Below are positions 1 to 9,800 of a stretch of 38,787 nucleotides of DNA, piece by piece. Made by a program: the position numbers and the translations under genes. Source of the DNA: Halobacteriovoraceae bacterium. GTDB taxonomy: Bacteria > Bdellovibrionota > Bacteriovoracia > Bacteriovoracales > Bacteriovoracaceae. The stretch lies in contig PASN01000002.1 of NCBI GenBank assembly GCA_002711995.1, positions 1-38,787 of the forward strand. The letters run 5' to 3'. The notes under the pieces were generated by a model. That model had not been told where the DNA came from and searched no databases. It worked only from the letters and a program-made list of their open reading frames with translations. Every line of letters begins with the position of its first letter. Position 1 is the stretch's first letter.

Positions 1-90
1 TCTTAATGCGTTAACCAGCACGCGAATAAAAGCGAACTAGTTTCCAAAGGTTTTGTTAAAAGACTTTTTTATTGACAGGCGGTCATACAT

Positions 91-116
91 AAAAGGCCTT
101 CGAAAGAAGGCCTTAT
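91..116 (-). terminator. Intrinsic terminator of typA
   Basis: A perfect 9-bp stem (AAGGCCTTC / GAAGGCCTT, arms 93-101 and 106-114) closes on a 4-base loop. Read on the minus strand it is followed by TTTTAT. It lies about 30 bases past the typA stop, so it probably ends that transcript. The 90 bases to its left hold no gene I can support. Confidence 0.8.
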
Positions 117-142
117 ATGATCAACTATTGAAAGTTTTTAAA

Positions 143-1957
143 TTAACGAACAACACTTCTCTTGTTTGAAGCAAGCTCTTTCTTTCTGATTCTGATGTTC
201 TCAGGAGTTACTTCTACCCACTCATCATCATCAATCCAGTCAAGTGCCCACTCAAGAGTTCTTGGAGGAATTGGAGGAAGAATAAGGTTTTCATCCTTCC
301 CGGCGGTTCTTACTGAAGTAAGGTGCTTCTCTCTAACACAGTTGATGTTTAGATCGTTTGGACGAGTGTGCTCGCCAACAACCATTCCTTCATAAACTTT
401 CTCGCCAACCTTAACAAACTGCTTTCCAGAAGAAAGAAGGTTGAAAAGAGCGTAAGCAGTGGTTTTACCTGCTCTATCAGAGATAAGAGCTCCGTTTTGT
501 CTTGCAAGCATTTTACCTGCATACTCGCCGTATCCAGCAAAGTAAGAGCTCATAAGCCCTTCACCACGAGTATCTGTTAGGAATTTTGATCTATAGCCAA
601 TAAGTCCACGAGAAGGAACTCTAAATTCGATTCTAGTTCTAGACTCGCCAATTGGCGCCATAGTCGTCATGATACCTTTTCTAGTTCCCATTGCTTCAGT
701 TACTGCTCCAGTAGATTCAGATGGAACATCAAATACAACGTTTTCATATGGTTCAGTTTTATTTCCGTTTTCATCTTCTTCAAAAAGAACCTGAGGTCTT
801 GAGATCATAAGCTCATAGCCAGCTCTTCTGATTTCTTCAAAAACGATGGCAACTTGAAGCTCGCCTCTGGCCTTAAGGATAAATACCTTTGGGTCATCAG
901 TAGCTTCATATTTAAGAGAAACGTTCTTTCTAATTGCTTCTTGCAAGAACTCTTCAAGCTTTCTGGAAGTAAGGTATTCCCCTTCTTGTCCAGAAAGAGG
1001 AGAAGTTGAAACAGAAACTCTAACACTTACTGTTGGCGGATCCACCTCAATTCTTGGAAGTGCTTGTGGGTTATCCATTGAAGTAATAGTGTCACCAATG
1101 AAAGCATCATTTACACCAGAAAGGATTACGATCTCGCCAGCTTCAGCTTGTGGGACATCAGCAAAACCAAGTCCGTCAAAGATTTGAATTTTTCCAATCT
1201 TTACTTGCTTTGGTTTTCCAGATTCATTGATCCACATATATGGTTTGTTTTCATACATAACACCAGAGTGGATTCTACCAATCATAAGTGTTCCAAGATA
1301 TTTTGAGTAACTAAGGTTTGTAACTAGAAGCTGAAGGTTTCCTTCTTTATCAAGTTGCGCCATTGGGAAGAAGTCACCTACAAAAAAGTCTAGAAGTGGC
1401 TTAAGATCTCCAGATCTAGCTTCTGGATCTGTTGAGGCGTAACCGTCTCTACCCGATCCAAAAAAGAATGGGATATCGAGATCGAAGTCTTCAATGCCAG
1501 CAAGATCAACAATCTCAAGCATAAGGTCTTCAACCTCAGTTTGAACTTCTTCGTATCTTTGATCCGCTCTATCGATTTTGTTAATCATAACAGCGATTTT
1601 AATTCCTCTTTCAATTGCCTTTTGAAGAACAAATCTTGTTTGAGGAAGTGGCCCTTCAGCAGCGTCAACTAAAAGAACAACACCATCAACCATCATTAAT
1701 GATCTCTCAACCTCACCACCGAAGTCGGCGTGGCCTGGAGTGTCTAGCAGATTTACTTTGTAGTCTTGCCATTGGAATGCACAGTTCTTAGCGGTAATTG
1801 TAATCCCTCTTTCTTTCTCCAGCTCTCCAGAGTCCATAACTCTTTCGGATACAGCTTCGTGCTCAGCAAAAAGTCCGGATTGTTTTAGTAGTTCGTCCAC
1901 AAGCGTGGTTTTTCCGTGGTCAACGTGCGCCACAATAGCAATGTTCTTAAGTTTCAT
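143..1957 (-). CDS. typA: Ribosome-associated GTPase TypA/BipA
   Basis: This is a translational GTPase of the EF-G-like superfamily. It binds the 70S ribosome and helps 50S assembly and growth under stress or cold. The 604-aa length is normal for the family. The G1 motif AHVDHGKT lies at residues 10-17, followed by the switch region ERGITI, the G3 motif DTPGHADFGGEVERS and the G4 motif NKIDR. The C-terminal half keeps the BipA signatures, including RGLIGYRSKFLTDTRGEG and the unique C-terminal domain (GEHTRPNDLNIN). The start follows a GGAG ribosome-binding site 10-13 bases upstream. It is monocistronic: a terminator follows, and 104 bases separate it from the gene upstream. Confidence 0.97.
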   Translation of the reverse strand: MKLKNIAIVAHVDHGKTTLVDELLKQSGLFAEHEAVSERVMDSGELEKERGITITAKNCAFQWQDYKVNLLDTPGHADFGGEVERSLMMVDGVVLLVDAAEGPLPQTRFVLQKAIERGIKIAVMINKIDRADQRYEEVQTEVEDLMLEIVDLAGIEDFDLDIPFFFGSGRDGYASTDPEARSGDLKPLLDFFVGDFFPMAQLDKEGNLQLLVTNLSYSKYLGTLMIGRIHSGVMYENKPYMWINESGKPKQVKIGKIQIFDGLGFADVPQAEAGEIVILSGVNDAFIGDTITSMDNPQALPRIEVDPPTVSVRVSVSTSPLSGQEGEYLTSRKLEEFLQEAIRKNVSLKYEATDDPKVFILKARGELQVAIVFEEIRRAGYELMISRPQVLFEEDENGNKTEPYENVVFDVPSESTGAVTEAMGTRKGIMTTMAPIGESRTRIEFRVPSRGLIGYRSKFLTDTRGEGLMSSYFAGYGEYAGKMLARQNGALISDRAGKTTAYALFNLLSSGKQFVKVGEKVYEGMVVGEHTRPNDLNINCVREKHLTSVRTAGKDENLILPPIPPRTLEWALDWIDDDEWVEVTPENIRIRKKELASNKRSVVR

Positions 1958-2061
1958 TAGTGATAGTCTCCGAGGATGTTATGATCACCGGCATTATTAC
2001 GGATTAGACATTGATTGTATATAGTGAATTTGGAATTTTGGACCTATGCAGTATGACCGAT

Positions 2062-3120
2062 TTATGCAGTCTTAACCTCATCCACATAACCGCTTAGATT
2101 CTTTCGCTGAGAACGTTTGGCAAACTCAAATTTAAGCCCAAAAAGTTTCTCTTCTCCTTCACTTTCAACATTGCGAACCACCAGTGCTTTATATGGCCCA
2201 TCAAGCTCTTTTAATTCAATTTCAACAACATCTCCAATACTTAGAGACTCCTTTGTGCTCAAAAGAGCTCCGCCTTGAGAGATATCAACAACTGTTGCAG
2301 AAAAGTTACGCTCCCCAACAAAAACCTGGACCTCACAATCAAGCTTTACTCTTTCATTGGCCCTAAAAACTTCCTTGGCCTTTTTGATGAATGGCCTTCT
2401 ATGCTCAGGAATTAAAAAATATAAAAGTATCGCGCTGTTTAAAACCAAAAGAAGGTTCGAGCTAATATGCGGTGTTTCCTGAACATACGGCCAACTAAAC
2501 TCATCATAAACGATATGGGCGTACAGTGAGTACAGATGAGTTCCGACAAATACAAAGATGCTCCACCAAGCTGTTCTTGCCAGTGCAAGGCCTGCCAATG
2601 GAAAGAGAACCCAATACTCGAATATCTTTATTGGTGACTCAATGCTGAGGATGATTCCAAAGACTGTTTCATAAGAAAAGCCTGTGGTGTATTTTAAATA
2701 GGCCGTCTTTATGAGTGGCTCAAGAATCAATAACCCACTTAGAAGATAGAATGCCACTCCTCTTCTTTGAGTGGATATCTTGGTAATCTGCTTATCCAAC
2801 GAGTTAAGCTTTTCAAGCTTTTGAACTGATTCTTCAAAAAGCTCATCCAGATGCTTGGAACTAATAACCTCAATATGCTCCAATCTGTCATATTGTGCCA
2901 TGATCTCGTCATCAGAAATTATAATGGTTGGTGTTTTGCTTCTTAATAAAACAGTGATGATTCGGTCCACATCCTCTGCAACAAGCTTCATTCCACCAAG
3001 GTTGATCGCAACTAGCTTTGACCTATCCTTCTCCAACCTAGAGAGCCCGCGAAATAAATCTGGCTCAATTTTAACCGCTGAAATATCTTTGATTGGCACG
3101 CCAATAAATAGCTCAATCAT
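2062..3120 (-). CDS. Membrane PilZ-domain protein, probable c-di-GMP receptor
   Basis: The 352-aa protein has three parts. Residues 1-115 form a soluble region resembling a STAS-like or phospho-relay fold, which I cannot assign firmly. Residues about 120-245 carry roughly four hydrophobic segments. Residues about 255-345 form a PilZ domain with the c-di-GMP-binding pattern RxxxR (RANER) and DxSxGG (DISQGGALL). The expected role is to sense cyclic di-GMP at the inner membrane and act on motility, surface or envelope functions; the output is unknown. The start is well supported by a perfect AGGAGG ribosome-binding site at 3125-3130. It appears to be transcribed alone. Confidence 0.85.
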   Translation of the reverse strand: MIELFIGVPIKDISAVKIEPDLFRGLSRLEKDRSKLVAINLGGMKLVAEDVDRIITVLLRSKTPTIIISDDEIMAQYDRLEHIEVISSKHLDELFEESVQKLEKLNSLDKQITKISTQRRGVAFYLLSGLLILEPLIKTAYLKYTTGFSYETVFGIILSIESPIKIFEYWVLFPLAGLALARTAWWSIFVFVGTHLYSLYAHIVYDEFSWPYVQETPHISSNLLLVLNSAILLYFLIPEHRRPFIKKAKEVFRANERVKLDCEVQVFVGERNFSATVVDISQGGALLSTKESLSIGDVVEIELKELDGPYKALVVRNVESEGEEKLFGLKFEFAKRSQRKNLSGYVDEVKTA

Positions 3121-3202
3121 GATGCCTCCTAAATGGAAAGGATTGGTTTCAGATAAGTAATTCTGGAATATCTAAATATTACCATACTAAGACGGTGACG
3201 TA

Positions 3203-3235
3203 TAAAAAAAGCTCAAAGATATGTAATTTAAAGCA
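3203..3235 (-). terminator. Possible intrinsic terminator after the FAD protein gene
   Basis: On the minus strand, directly after the stop of the FAD protein, an imperfect stem (GCTT-T-AAA with TTT-GAGC, one bulge) closes a 9-base loop and is followed by CTTTTTTTAT. The stem is weak but the T-run is good. Confidence 0.4.
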
Positions 3236-3236
3236 C

Positions 3237-4778
3237 TTAGCTATTAACACCTAAAATCGAATCAGCAACCTTAATCCCATCCACAGCGGCGGAAGTAATT
3301 CCTCCAGCGTAGCCAGCACCCTCTCCACAAGGATAAAGACCTCTATGGGAAACAGACTCAAAGCTCTTTTTATCTCTAAGTATAGTTATAGGAGCAGAGG
3401 TTCTCGTTTCAGGGGCAATCAGCACGGCCTTGCCACTAGAATAGCCTTTCATCTTTCGATTAAATTCTTTTAAAGCGCCTTTTAGGTGCTCTGAAATAAA
3501 CTCTGGAAGTATCTTGGTGATATCCGCTTTTACAAGCTTTGATGGACAAGATGTTTTAGGAAGCTCTTCGTTATTAAGTTTTCCTTTTAGAAACTCTTCC
3601 ACTGTCATGGCCGGAAGCTCTTTTCCAGATGCAAGCTCTTTTGAAACCTCATATGCCTTTCTCTCAATGGACTCTTGAAATTCAAGCCCAGCAAGAGGGT
3701 CGTCATCTTTAAAGTCTCTTCCCGCTTTCACACTTACAACCAATGCAGAGTTTGACCATGGGGAGTTTCTAGCAAAGTTGCTCATCCCATTGATTACAAT
3801 GCCGCCTTCATCAGTTCCTGAGGAAAGAACATATCCACCAGGACACATGCAGAAGCTATATGTGCCTTTGTCTGCTTTTTGTTCGTGATGAGTAAGTTTG
3901 TATCTTGCTGCTTCAAGCTCCTCAGCGAAACGTCCGTGTTGAATGGAATCAATTACACTTCTTGGGTGTTCAATTCTTACACCAACCGCAAAATCTTTTT
4001 GGGAAAGGGCCACATCATTCTCGTTCAAGTGATGATAAAGCTCTTTAGCGCTATGGCCTGCGGCAAGCACAATATGGTCTGAATAAAGCTTTTCTCCATT
4101 TGAGAGCTCAACGCCCGTGACTTTTCCTTCTTCGTAAATCAGCCTATCCACTCTTGTGTTGTAGTAGAATTTGCAGCCATTCTCTTTTAGATACCCGCTT
4201 ATTTTTCCAATCAAAGCTCTGATCTTATTTGAGCCTAAGTGTGGATTGGATATATAAGCAGTCTCCTCAGGAGCTCCAAATTCAACAAACTTATGCATAA
4301 CATATTTAACCAGTGGAGACTTCACTCTAGTGATTAGTTTCCCGTCACTAAAAAGCCCTGCTCCACCTTCGCCAAAACAGACATTGCTTTCAGTGTCTAG
4401 CTGGCCTCTTCTCCAATATTTGGAGATTGCGAGCATTCTTTTGTTCGCCTCGTCACCTCTCTCAATAATGATGCAGGGAACACCTTTTTCCACCATTCTC
4501 AAAGCGCCAAATAACCCTGCAGGGCCTGCCCCTATAAATATGGGAGGTTTGCTTGGAGCTTTGATCACCTTTGACTCTTCTTGATAGGAGCTAAATTCCT
4601 CTCCCTCTTTTATTGCTTCCAGTATGTAGTGATAAACCGGTTTTTTGCCACGGGGCGCGCCTCTGGCGTCCAGGCTCTTAGAAAGTATGCGATATTGCTT
4701 GAACTCGGGAAATTTAGATTTAAAATAACTCCCAAGGTCTTGGTTAAAATCAAGCTTAAATTGAATTGTCTTTGGCAT
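3237..4778 (-). CDS. FAD-dependent dehydrogenase-like protein (COG2509 type)
   Basis: An FAD/NAD-utilising flavoprotein of the poorly characterised COG2509 group; its substrate is not known. A Rossmann dinucleotide-binding motif, GAGPAGLFGA, appears near residue 80, followed by IIERG at the end of beta-2. The middle carries SNVCFGEGGAGLFSDGKL and GVRIEHPR, both typical of the group. The C-terminal GLYPCGEGAGYAGGITSAAVDG is the second FAD-contacting motif. I place the start at the ATG beginning MPKTIQFKLDF, 513 aa. A longer frame to 4829 would add 17 residues, but it would run into the cinA promoter and start. It is divergent from cinA with only 39 bases between start codons. Confidence 0.88.
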   Translation of the reverse strand: MPKTIQFKLDFNQDLGSYFKSKFPEFKQYRILSKSLDARGAPRGKKPVYHYILEAIKEGEEFSSYQEESKVIKAPSKPPIFIGAGPAGLFGALRMVEKGVPCIIIERGDEANKRMLAISKYWRRGQLDTESNVCFGEGGAGLFSDGKLITRVKSPLVKYVMHKFVEFGAPEETAYISNPHLGSNKIRALIGKISGYLKENGCKFYYNTRVDRLIYEEGKVTGVELSNGEKLYSDHIVLAAGHSAKELYHHLNENDVALSQKDFAVGVRIEHPRSVIDSIQHGRFAEELEAARYKLTHHEQKADKGTYSFCMCPGGYVLSSGTDEGGIVINGMSNFARNSPWSNSALVVSVKAGRDFKDDDPLAGLEFQESIERKAYEVSKELASGKELPAMTVEEFLKGKLNNEELPKTSCPSKLVKADITKILPEFISEHLKGALKEFNRKMKGYSSGKAVLIAPETRTSAPITILRDKKSFESVSHRGLYPCGEGAGYAGGITSAAVDGIKVADSILGVNS

Positions 4779-4795
4779 AATGAAGTACTTATAAT
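4766..4795 (+). promoter_or_regulatory. Likely sigma70-type promoter of cinA
   Basis: A consensus -10 TATAAT sits at 4790-4795, and TTGTCT at 4766-4771 is a possible -35 with an 18-base spacer. The -35 lies inside the first codons of the divergent FAD gene. The predicted transcript start leaves a leader of only about 15 bases before the cinA ATG. Confidence 0.55.
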
Positions 4796-4817
4796 ACCGC
4801 AAAAGCTTGGAAGCAAC

Positions 4818-6071
4818 ATGAAAATACAACTGATCACAATTGGAAACGAACTTTTAAACGGAAAGATTCAGGATAAGAATGCCTTCTGGCTGGCACAGTT
4901 CTGTTACGAGCATCATATTGATTTTACTAAGAATCATATAATTCCAGACAATCGCGAGGCGTTTTTCACAGCTTTAAAAGAAGCATGGAAAGACGCGGAC
5001 CTTGTAATAACTTCAGGGGGCCTAGGCCCTACAAAAGACGATCTTACCAAAGATCTCCTTTCCGAGTTTTTTGAGTGCCCTCTCAAAGAGAGTGATCAGG
5101 CCATGGAAGTCACTCTCAATAACTATAAAAAATCTAAAAGAGAATATAATCCAAAACAGAACTATTCAAAGATTCCTGATGGCTTCACGGCACTGGACAA
5201 TGAAATTGGCTACGCTCCAGGACTTCTTTTCGAGAAAGACTCAAAAATGATAGCGGCCCTTCCAGGGGTTCCAGCGGAATTTAAAACAATGTTTAAAGAC
5301 GAAGTTCTTAAAAGAGCTAATGGAAGGTTCCAGGAGTCAGAAAATCTAAAAAAACACGTCATAGTTAAAACCTACAAGGCCCCAGAGGCCATGATCTTTA
5401 ATAAGCTTGCTCCAGAGCTTTGGGACAAATTAGAAGCTTTTGGGGAAGTAAGCTCTCTCCCTCACCCTATGGGGGTGGATATAGGTGTCAAGATTGAGGC
5501 CCGTGACGAAGAAGCTCTAAAGCAAAAAGAGCAGCAAGTAATTGACTGTGTAAATTCAAGTCCAATTAAAGATTACATCTGGCACATTGGAAAAGAATCC
5601 CTTGAGGAAGTCATTATTCAAAAAGCAAAAGAGAAGAACATGACCCTAGGGTTTGCGGAGTCTTGCACTGGAGGTCTTTGCGCTTCTCGCATCACAGACA
5701 TTTCAGGCAGCTCTTCTGTGTTTCTTGGAAGTGTTATTGCCTATCACAATAGTGTTAAGGAAAATATTCTCAATGTTAACGCCTCCACTCTAAAAAAATA
5801 TGGAGCAGTATCCAGTGAGACAGCTTGGGAGATGGCCCAAGGTGCAAGAAGCGCCCTTGGAGCAGACCTTGTGGTTACCACTACAGGTATCGCAGGCCCT
5901 GGTGGAGCCACTCCCGATAAGCCTGTCGGCACAATTGGAGTTGGCTATTCATCTGAAAGAAAATGTGCTGGAGATCTTCATCACTTCTCAGATAGAGACA
6001 GAGTGGATATGAAGTATCTGTTTTCTCAGATTGCTCTATTCACGATGCTTGAGCAAATTCAGAAGTTTTAA
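4818..6071 (+). CDS. cinA: CinA-family protein (nicotinamide-nucleotide amidohydrolase, two-domain)
   Basis: The N-terminal COG1058 domain (residues 1 to about 170) starts MKIQLITIGNELLNG and contains the nucleotide-binding loop TSGGLGPTKDD; it is linked to ADP-ribose/NAD-related pyrophosphatase activity. The C-terminal domain (about 255-417) is the NMN deamidase (PncC) domain, with FAESCTGG, GAVSSETA and TTGIAGPGGATPDKPVGT. Together these recycle pyridine nucleotides, and CinA is often linked to competence. The 417-aa length is standard. I chose the ATG at 4818 because homologues begin there; the frame stays open upstream to 4581, but that stretch is antisense to the FAD gene. The stop overlaps the convergent gene by 4 bases. 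Confidence 0.93.
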   Translation: MKIQLITIGNELLNGKIQDKNAFWLAQFCYEHHIDFTKNHIIPDNREAFFTALKEAWKDADLVITSGGLGPTKDDLTKDLLSEFFECPLKESDQAMEVTLNNYKKSKREYNPKQNYSKIPDGFTALDNEIGYAPGLLFEKDSKMIAALPGVPAEFKTMFKDEVLKRANGRFQESENLKKHVIVKTYKAPEAMIFNKLAPELWDKLEAFGEVSSLPHPMGVDIGVKIEARDEEALKQKEQQVIDCVNSSPIKDYIWHIGKESLEEVIIQKAKEKNMTLGFAESCTGGLCASRITDISGSSSVFLGSVIAYHNSVKENILNVNASTLKKYGAVSSETAWEMAQGARSALGADLVVTTTGIAGPGGATPDKPVGTIGVGYSSERKCAGDLHHFSDRDRVDMKYLFSQIALFTMLEQIQKF

Positions 6072-6829
6072 TTTTCTTCTTTTACAAACTTTCTGGCTAT
6101 TCTTTGATCCGCGTCCCTGAGTCTATGAGACAAAGTGGTCATAAGAGATCTAAACCATCTAGGCTGACTGTCTAGTACATCCATAAACTTTTTATGAGGA
6201 ATCACCAAAACTTCGCTATCTTCGGTCGCTTTAACGGAAGCGCTTCTTGGAAGACTATCAAGAAAGCTCATCTCTCCCACAAGCTCGCCCTGTTTTACAT
6301 GTCCTATGATAATGTTCTTTTCTTCTTTATTCATCTTGGTGATTATAAACTCACCACTTAACACCCAGTACATCTCTTGATTCTTGGAGCCACCTTCAGT
6401 AATTAAGTACTCACCTTCAGACACTTTGCGAATGTTTTCATTTTTAAAGTTTGAGGTTCTTTGAATGCTTGCTACTTTCTTTTTAAACTCCAAAGCTGTG
6501 AATGGCCTTGGAAGAAATTGAAGATTATCTATTTGGGAACATTCTTCTTGAATTGCCTCAGCATCTTCCCCAGTCACCAAGAAGCTAGTTCTATCTCTTA
6601 CGTTTTTTCTTTTTTCCGCCTCTTGAATTTGTTTTATAAACTCAAGTCCAGCAACTCCTTTGATATCCATGTTAATCACAACAAAGTCAAAACCTTGGTT
6701 GCCGTATTTTAGCCTGGCCTCTGTGCCTGTTTTGGCATGAATGACCATATGGCCGCTGAGAGCTTCTTTCATGGCGGAAAAGTCTTCATCAGACTTTTCC
6801 ACAATAAGAATGTTCATGTTTTTTTTCAT
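6068..6829 (-). CDS. Pseudo-receiver / cyclic-nucleotide-binding signalling protein
   Basis: A 253-aa two-domain protein. Residues about 5-120 have a response-regulator receiver fold (MNILIVEKSDED at the start, LPRPF near the end). The phosphoacceptor Asp is replaced by Asn53 (VVINMDIKG) and the usual KPF lysine by Arg, so ordinary phosphorylation is unlikely. Residues about 133-235 form a cNMP-binding domain with the phosphate-binding cassette GELVGEMSFLDSLPRSAS. No DNA-binding HTH follows, so it is not a CRP-type regulator; it may act through protein contacts. Either Met1 or Met5 could be the start. It overlaps cinA tail-to-tail by 4 bases with no visible terminator. Confidence 0.85.
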   Translation of the reverse strand: MKKNMNILIVEKSDEDFSAMKEALSGHMVIHAKTGTEARLKYGNQGFDFVVINMDIKGVAGLEFIKQIQEAEKRKNVRDRTSFLVTGEDAEAIQEECSQIDNLQFLPRPFTALEFKKKVASIQRTSNFKNENIRKVSEGEYLITEGGSKNQEMYWVLSGEFIITKMNKEEKNIIIGHVKQGELVGEMSFLDSLPRSASVKATEDSEVLVIPHKKFMDVLDSQPRWFRSLMTTLSHRLRDADQRIARKFVKEEN

Positions 6830-6861
6830 GCTAAGTCTAACGGCTAAACTAATCTGCTTCT

Positions 6862-9800
6862 TTAGTCGTCAACATGAAGAAGTTTTGGGGTAAATGGATA
6901 AACTGAGCCCTCAGCCCATGAGTCACCACTATTTAGAAGGTTGTTTAATTCAGGGGAATCAGGCAAATCATTAAATGCCTGAGTAATCAGAGTACCTGAA
7001 ACATTTAGGTTACTAGGATTGTAGGCAACTAAATGATCTCCAAAGTGAGATATGGTATAGTCAAGATCGATATTCATTACGTTTGAACCAGCTGAACCTG
7101 ATTGTACCCTCATGTAGTCCGGCCTTCCAGCTGCACTTCGATGATAAAGGATATCTCCTCCTGTCACACCGTCAAACCCTGGGGCAGAATATGATAAAAA
7201 ACAACTGGTTCCTGTGCAGGATGCACTTATGGAAGTTTCTGAGTCTAGCTTTAACAATGGATTGAAAAGGTAATAATTGCTTGTTACATCTATAGAGGTT
7301 TGCCCTACTAGACCGCCGATATCTGCCTGGTGCCCGCTTGATTGGTGGACTATGACTTTATTCATAGAGTAACTGTTCCTTATGGTGCTTTGGTTATCAC
7401 CAACGAGGCCTCCAACGTTCTCAGTGATGTTTGGAGTATAAATGGTGGATCCAAGTTTAGAATATGAGTCAGAAATGCTCCCCTCATTCAACCCGACGAG
7501 ACCTCCAACTTCGCTAACCCTATCAGGTCCTACGAAGTCCATATAGGTCTCTCCAGTGCTTTCAGACAAGTTACCGGTTGCAGTGTTATGCCCTACTACC
7601 CCACCAAATACGGCAGCTGGAGCATTATCCATCACACCTAATTCAGCTTTGGTTCTAGTTATAGATCCTCTGTTAATACCAGCGACACTGCCAAAACTGT
7701 TTAATGCCTTAGATTTTCCGTAGACTGATGTATTGAAAACTTCACCATTGTTTTCGCCAGCAAGTATCCCATAAGAAGAATGCATTTCCGTACTGTCGTT
7801 AACCCCAAAAACGTGGACACGGTTAATTTTCCCATTATTAACACCCGCTAAAATCGCTTGGCCTTTTTCTGTTCGTCCAAAAACATTTAAATTTGAAATA
7901 GAGCCAGTTGCATTAATTTCATTAAAGATCGCTGGGTGGTGAGTGACAACACTTCCAACATTGTTTATAATGATTGAGTGGTTATTGCCATCAAGATGAC
8001 TTTTGAGACTGTAGCCGCCTCCTCCATTTGGTAAATTAATGGATTTTCCGAGTTTAAAGTAAAGTCCGGCCCTATTATCTATATCAAAAAATTGTGCTCT
8101 GGTGCAAATAATGATGGGCTCTTCTTTTGTAAACCCAAATCTGTTATCTATTTGATCATCCACAGAAAGTAGAGCATCTCCCCTACACATTGATTTTTCT
8201 GAGATCAGAGTTGGTTGAAGATGATTTTCCCATGGTGAAACTAACCACGCTCCAGAAAGCGCTCCAAAGTCACTATGGGTTGTAGCCGGTGAGCTTTGGA
8301 TGTTTCCGCTGCTTTCACTATGACTTAGAGAGGTTGAAATAACTGGGGCGATACCATTAAATTTACCGAAGAGACTGTTACACCTGGAATTAGTGCCACA
8401 GTCCGGATCGGCATACATTTTACCCCAGAAGTAAGAATTTAAAAACTGCGCACCGTCTTTGTTGATATGCCCAACGAGTCCACCGATGTTAAGAGTTGGG
8501 CCGCTCATTGTGCTCATTATGCCCATTTCTGAATAAGAGCTTGAAAGATCACTATTTAAGAATCCAGCAATTCCTCCTATGGTCTTTGCGTTTCCATAGA
8601 TAATACCTTTGGAGGATAATTGTTCGTAAACAGGAGAAGCGTGAGCCGATTTACCTACTATTCCACCCACATACTCATTATGTCTTGCTTCGAAAGGAGA
8701 CAGGATGATTCTACCGTTGAAAAAAACATCCCTAACGATGCTTGATGTTGTATTATAACCAATCGCGCCGCCAATGTGTTGACCGCCTTTAACATTTTTA
8801 ACTTCAACATTATCTAGGTGAATTCTCTCTAGACGAGAGTTTCCAGCCAAGTATCCAACAACCCCTCCTAGATTCACTTCGTCGTGATCAAGTCCAATCA
8901 TCTTAGCGTTATCAATTTTTATTTCATTAATATCCCCTGTGCCATTGGCGACACCTACAAGCCCGACATTTCTATTCCCTTTAATGAATAATTTTTCAAA
9001 CTTGGTATAAAAAAGTTTAGCACCATTGTGAGTACGTACAAATCCCACATCATTTAATTCTTTAAAAACAACTCTGGCGTTTTTGATAACTTTTCCGTTA
9101 CCGTTAAACGTTCCAGTGAACGTAGCCGCCGAACCTGATTCGCTAGCACATTCCCCCACACTCAGCCCACCAATTGGCGTCATAGTGCCACCGCCTTCTC
9201 GACACGGAATTTTTGAAGGATCAACATACTTCATGTCTATATCTCTTCCAACAATGAAGTGATCACTTGCATAGTTATTTGAAATTTCATTGATGTCGTC
9301 ACCGTCACAAAGAATAAATGGCATTCCATCAGATCCGGCTCCTCCCTTAAATGGTGCATTGTTTCCGGTTGCATCAACTGTTTGATCACTTCTTGATTCA
9401 CAAACATCTTGTGTTGTTGTCTTAACGAACATTGTGTTTGTTTTTGTTGTTCCATTAAAGAATGTCTTTGGAGTTTTTGCACCTTTAATTAAAGGGATGT
9501 CTTTATGAGCATAAGTATCAATACAGTTTTCACTTCCAAAATAAGCTCTTAATTTGAATCTAAATTTTGAACCAAAGCTTCCAGGAGGGATGTTTAGTCC
9601 GTCGATATCACCACTTCCTCCAAAGCCTAAAACTTCTCCACTACTAAGTCCGCCAGTAGTGCCGGCAGGGTCTACCGCCACACAACTGCTTTCATAAAAA
9701 GAGTTTGAAAGCTCATTAAAGGAAGGACCAGCCTGGTTAAAACCTGTGGCGATAATTTTATAAGAACGAGCAGTTCCTTTAGTGTAATTATATGAGTTGG

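Noticed and set aside
1-90. Possible gene end or RNA at the left edge
   Set aside because: No frame, tRNA-like fold or motif can be supported in so short a stretch.
4581-4817. Upstream extension of the cinA reading frame
   Set aside because: It is antisense to the FAD gene start, has no CinA similarity, and the family start plus a TATAAT promoter fit the ATG at 4818.
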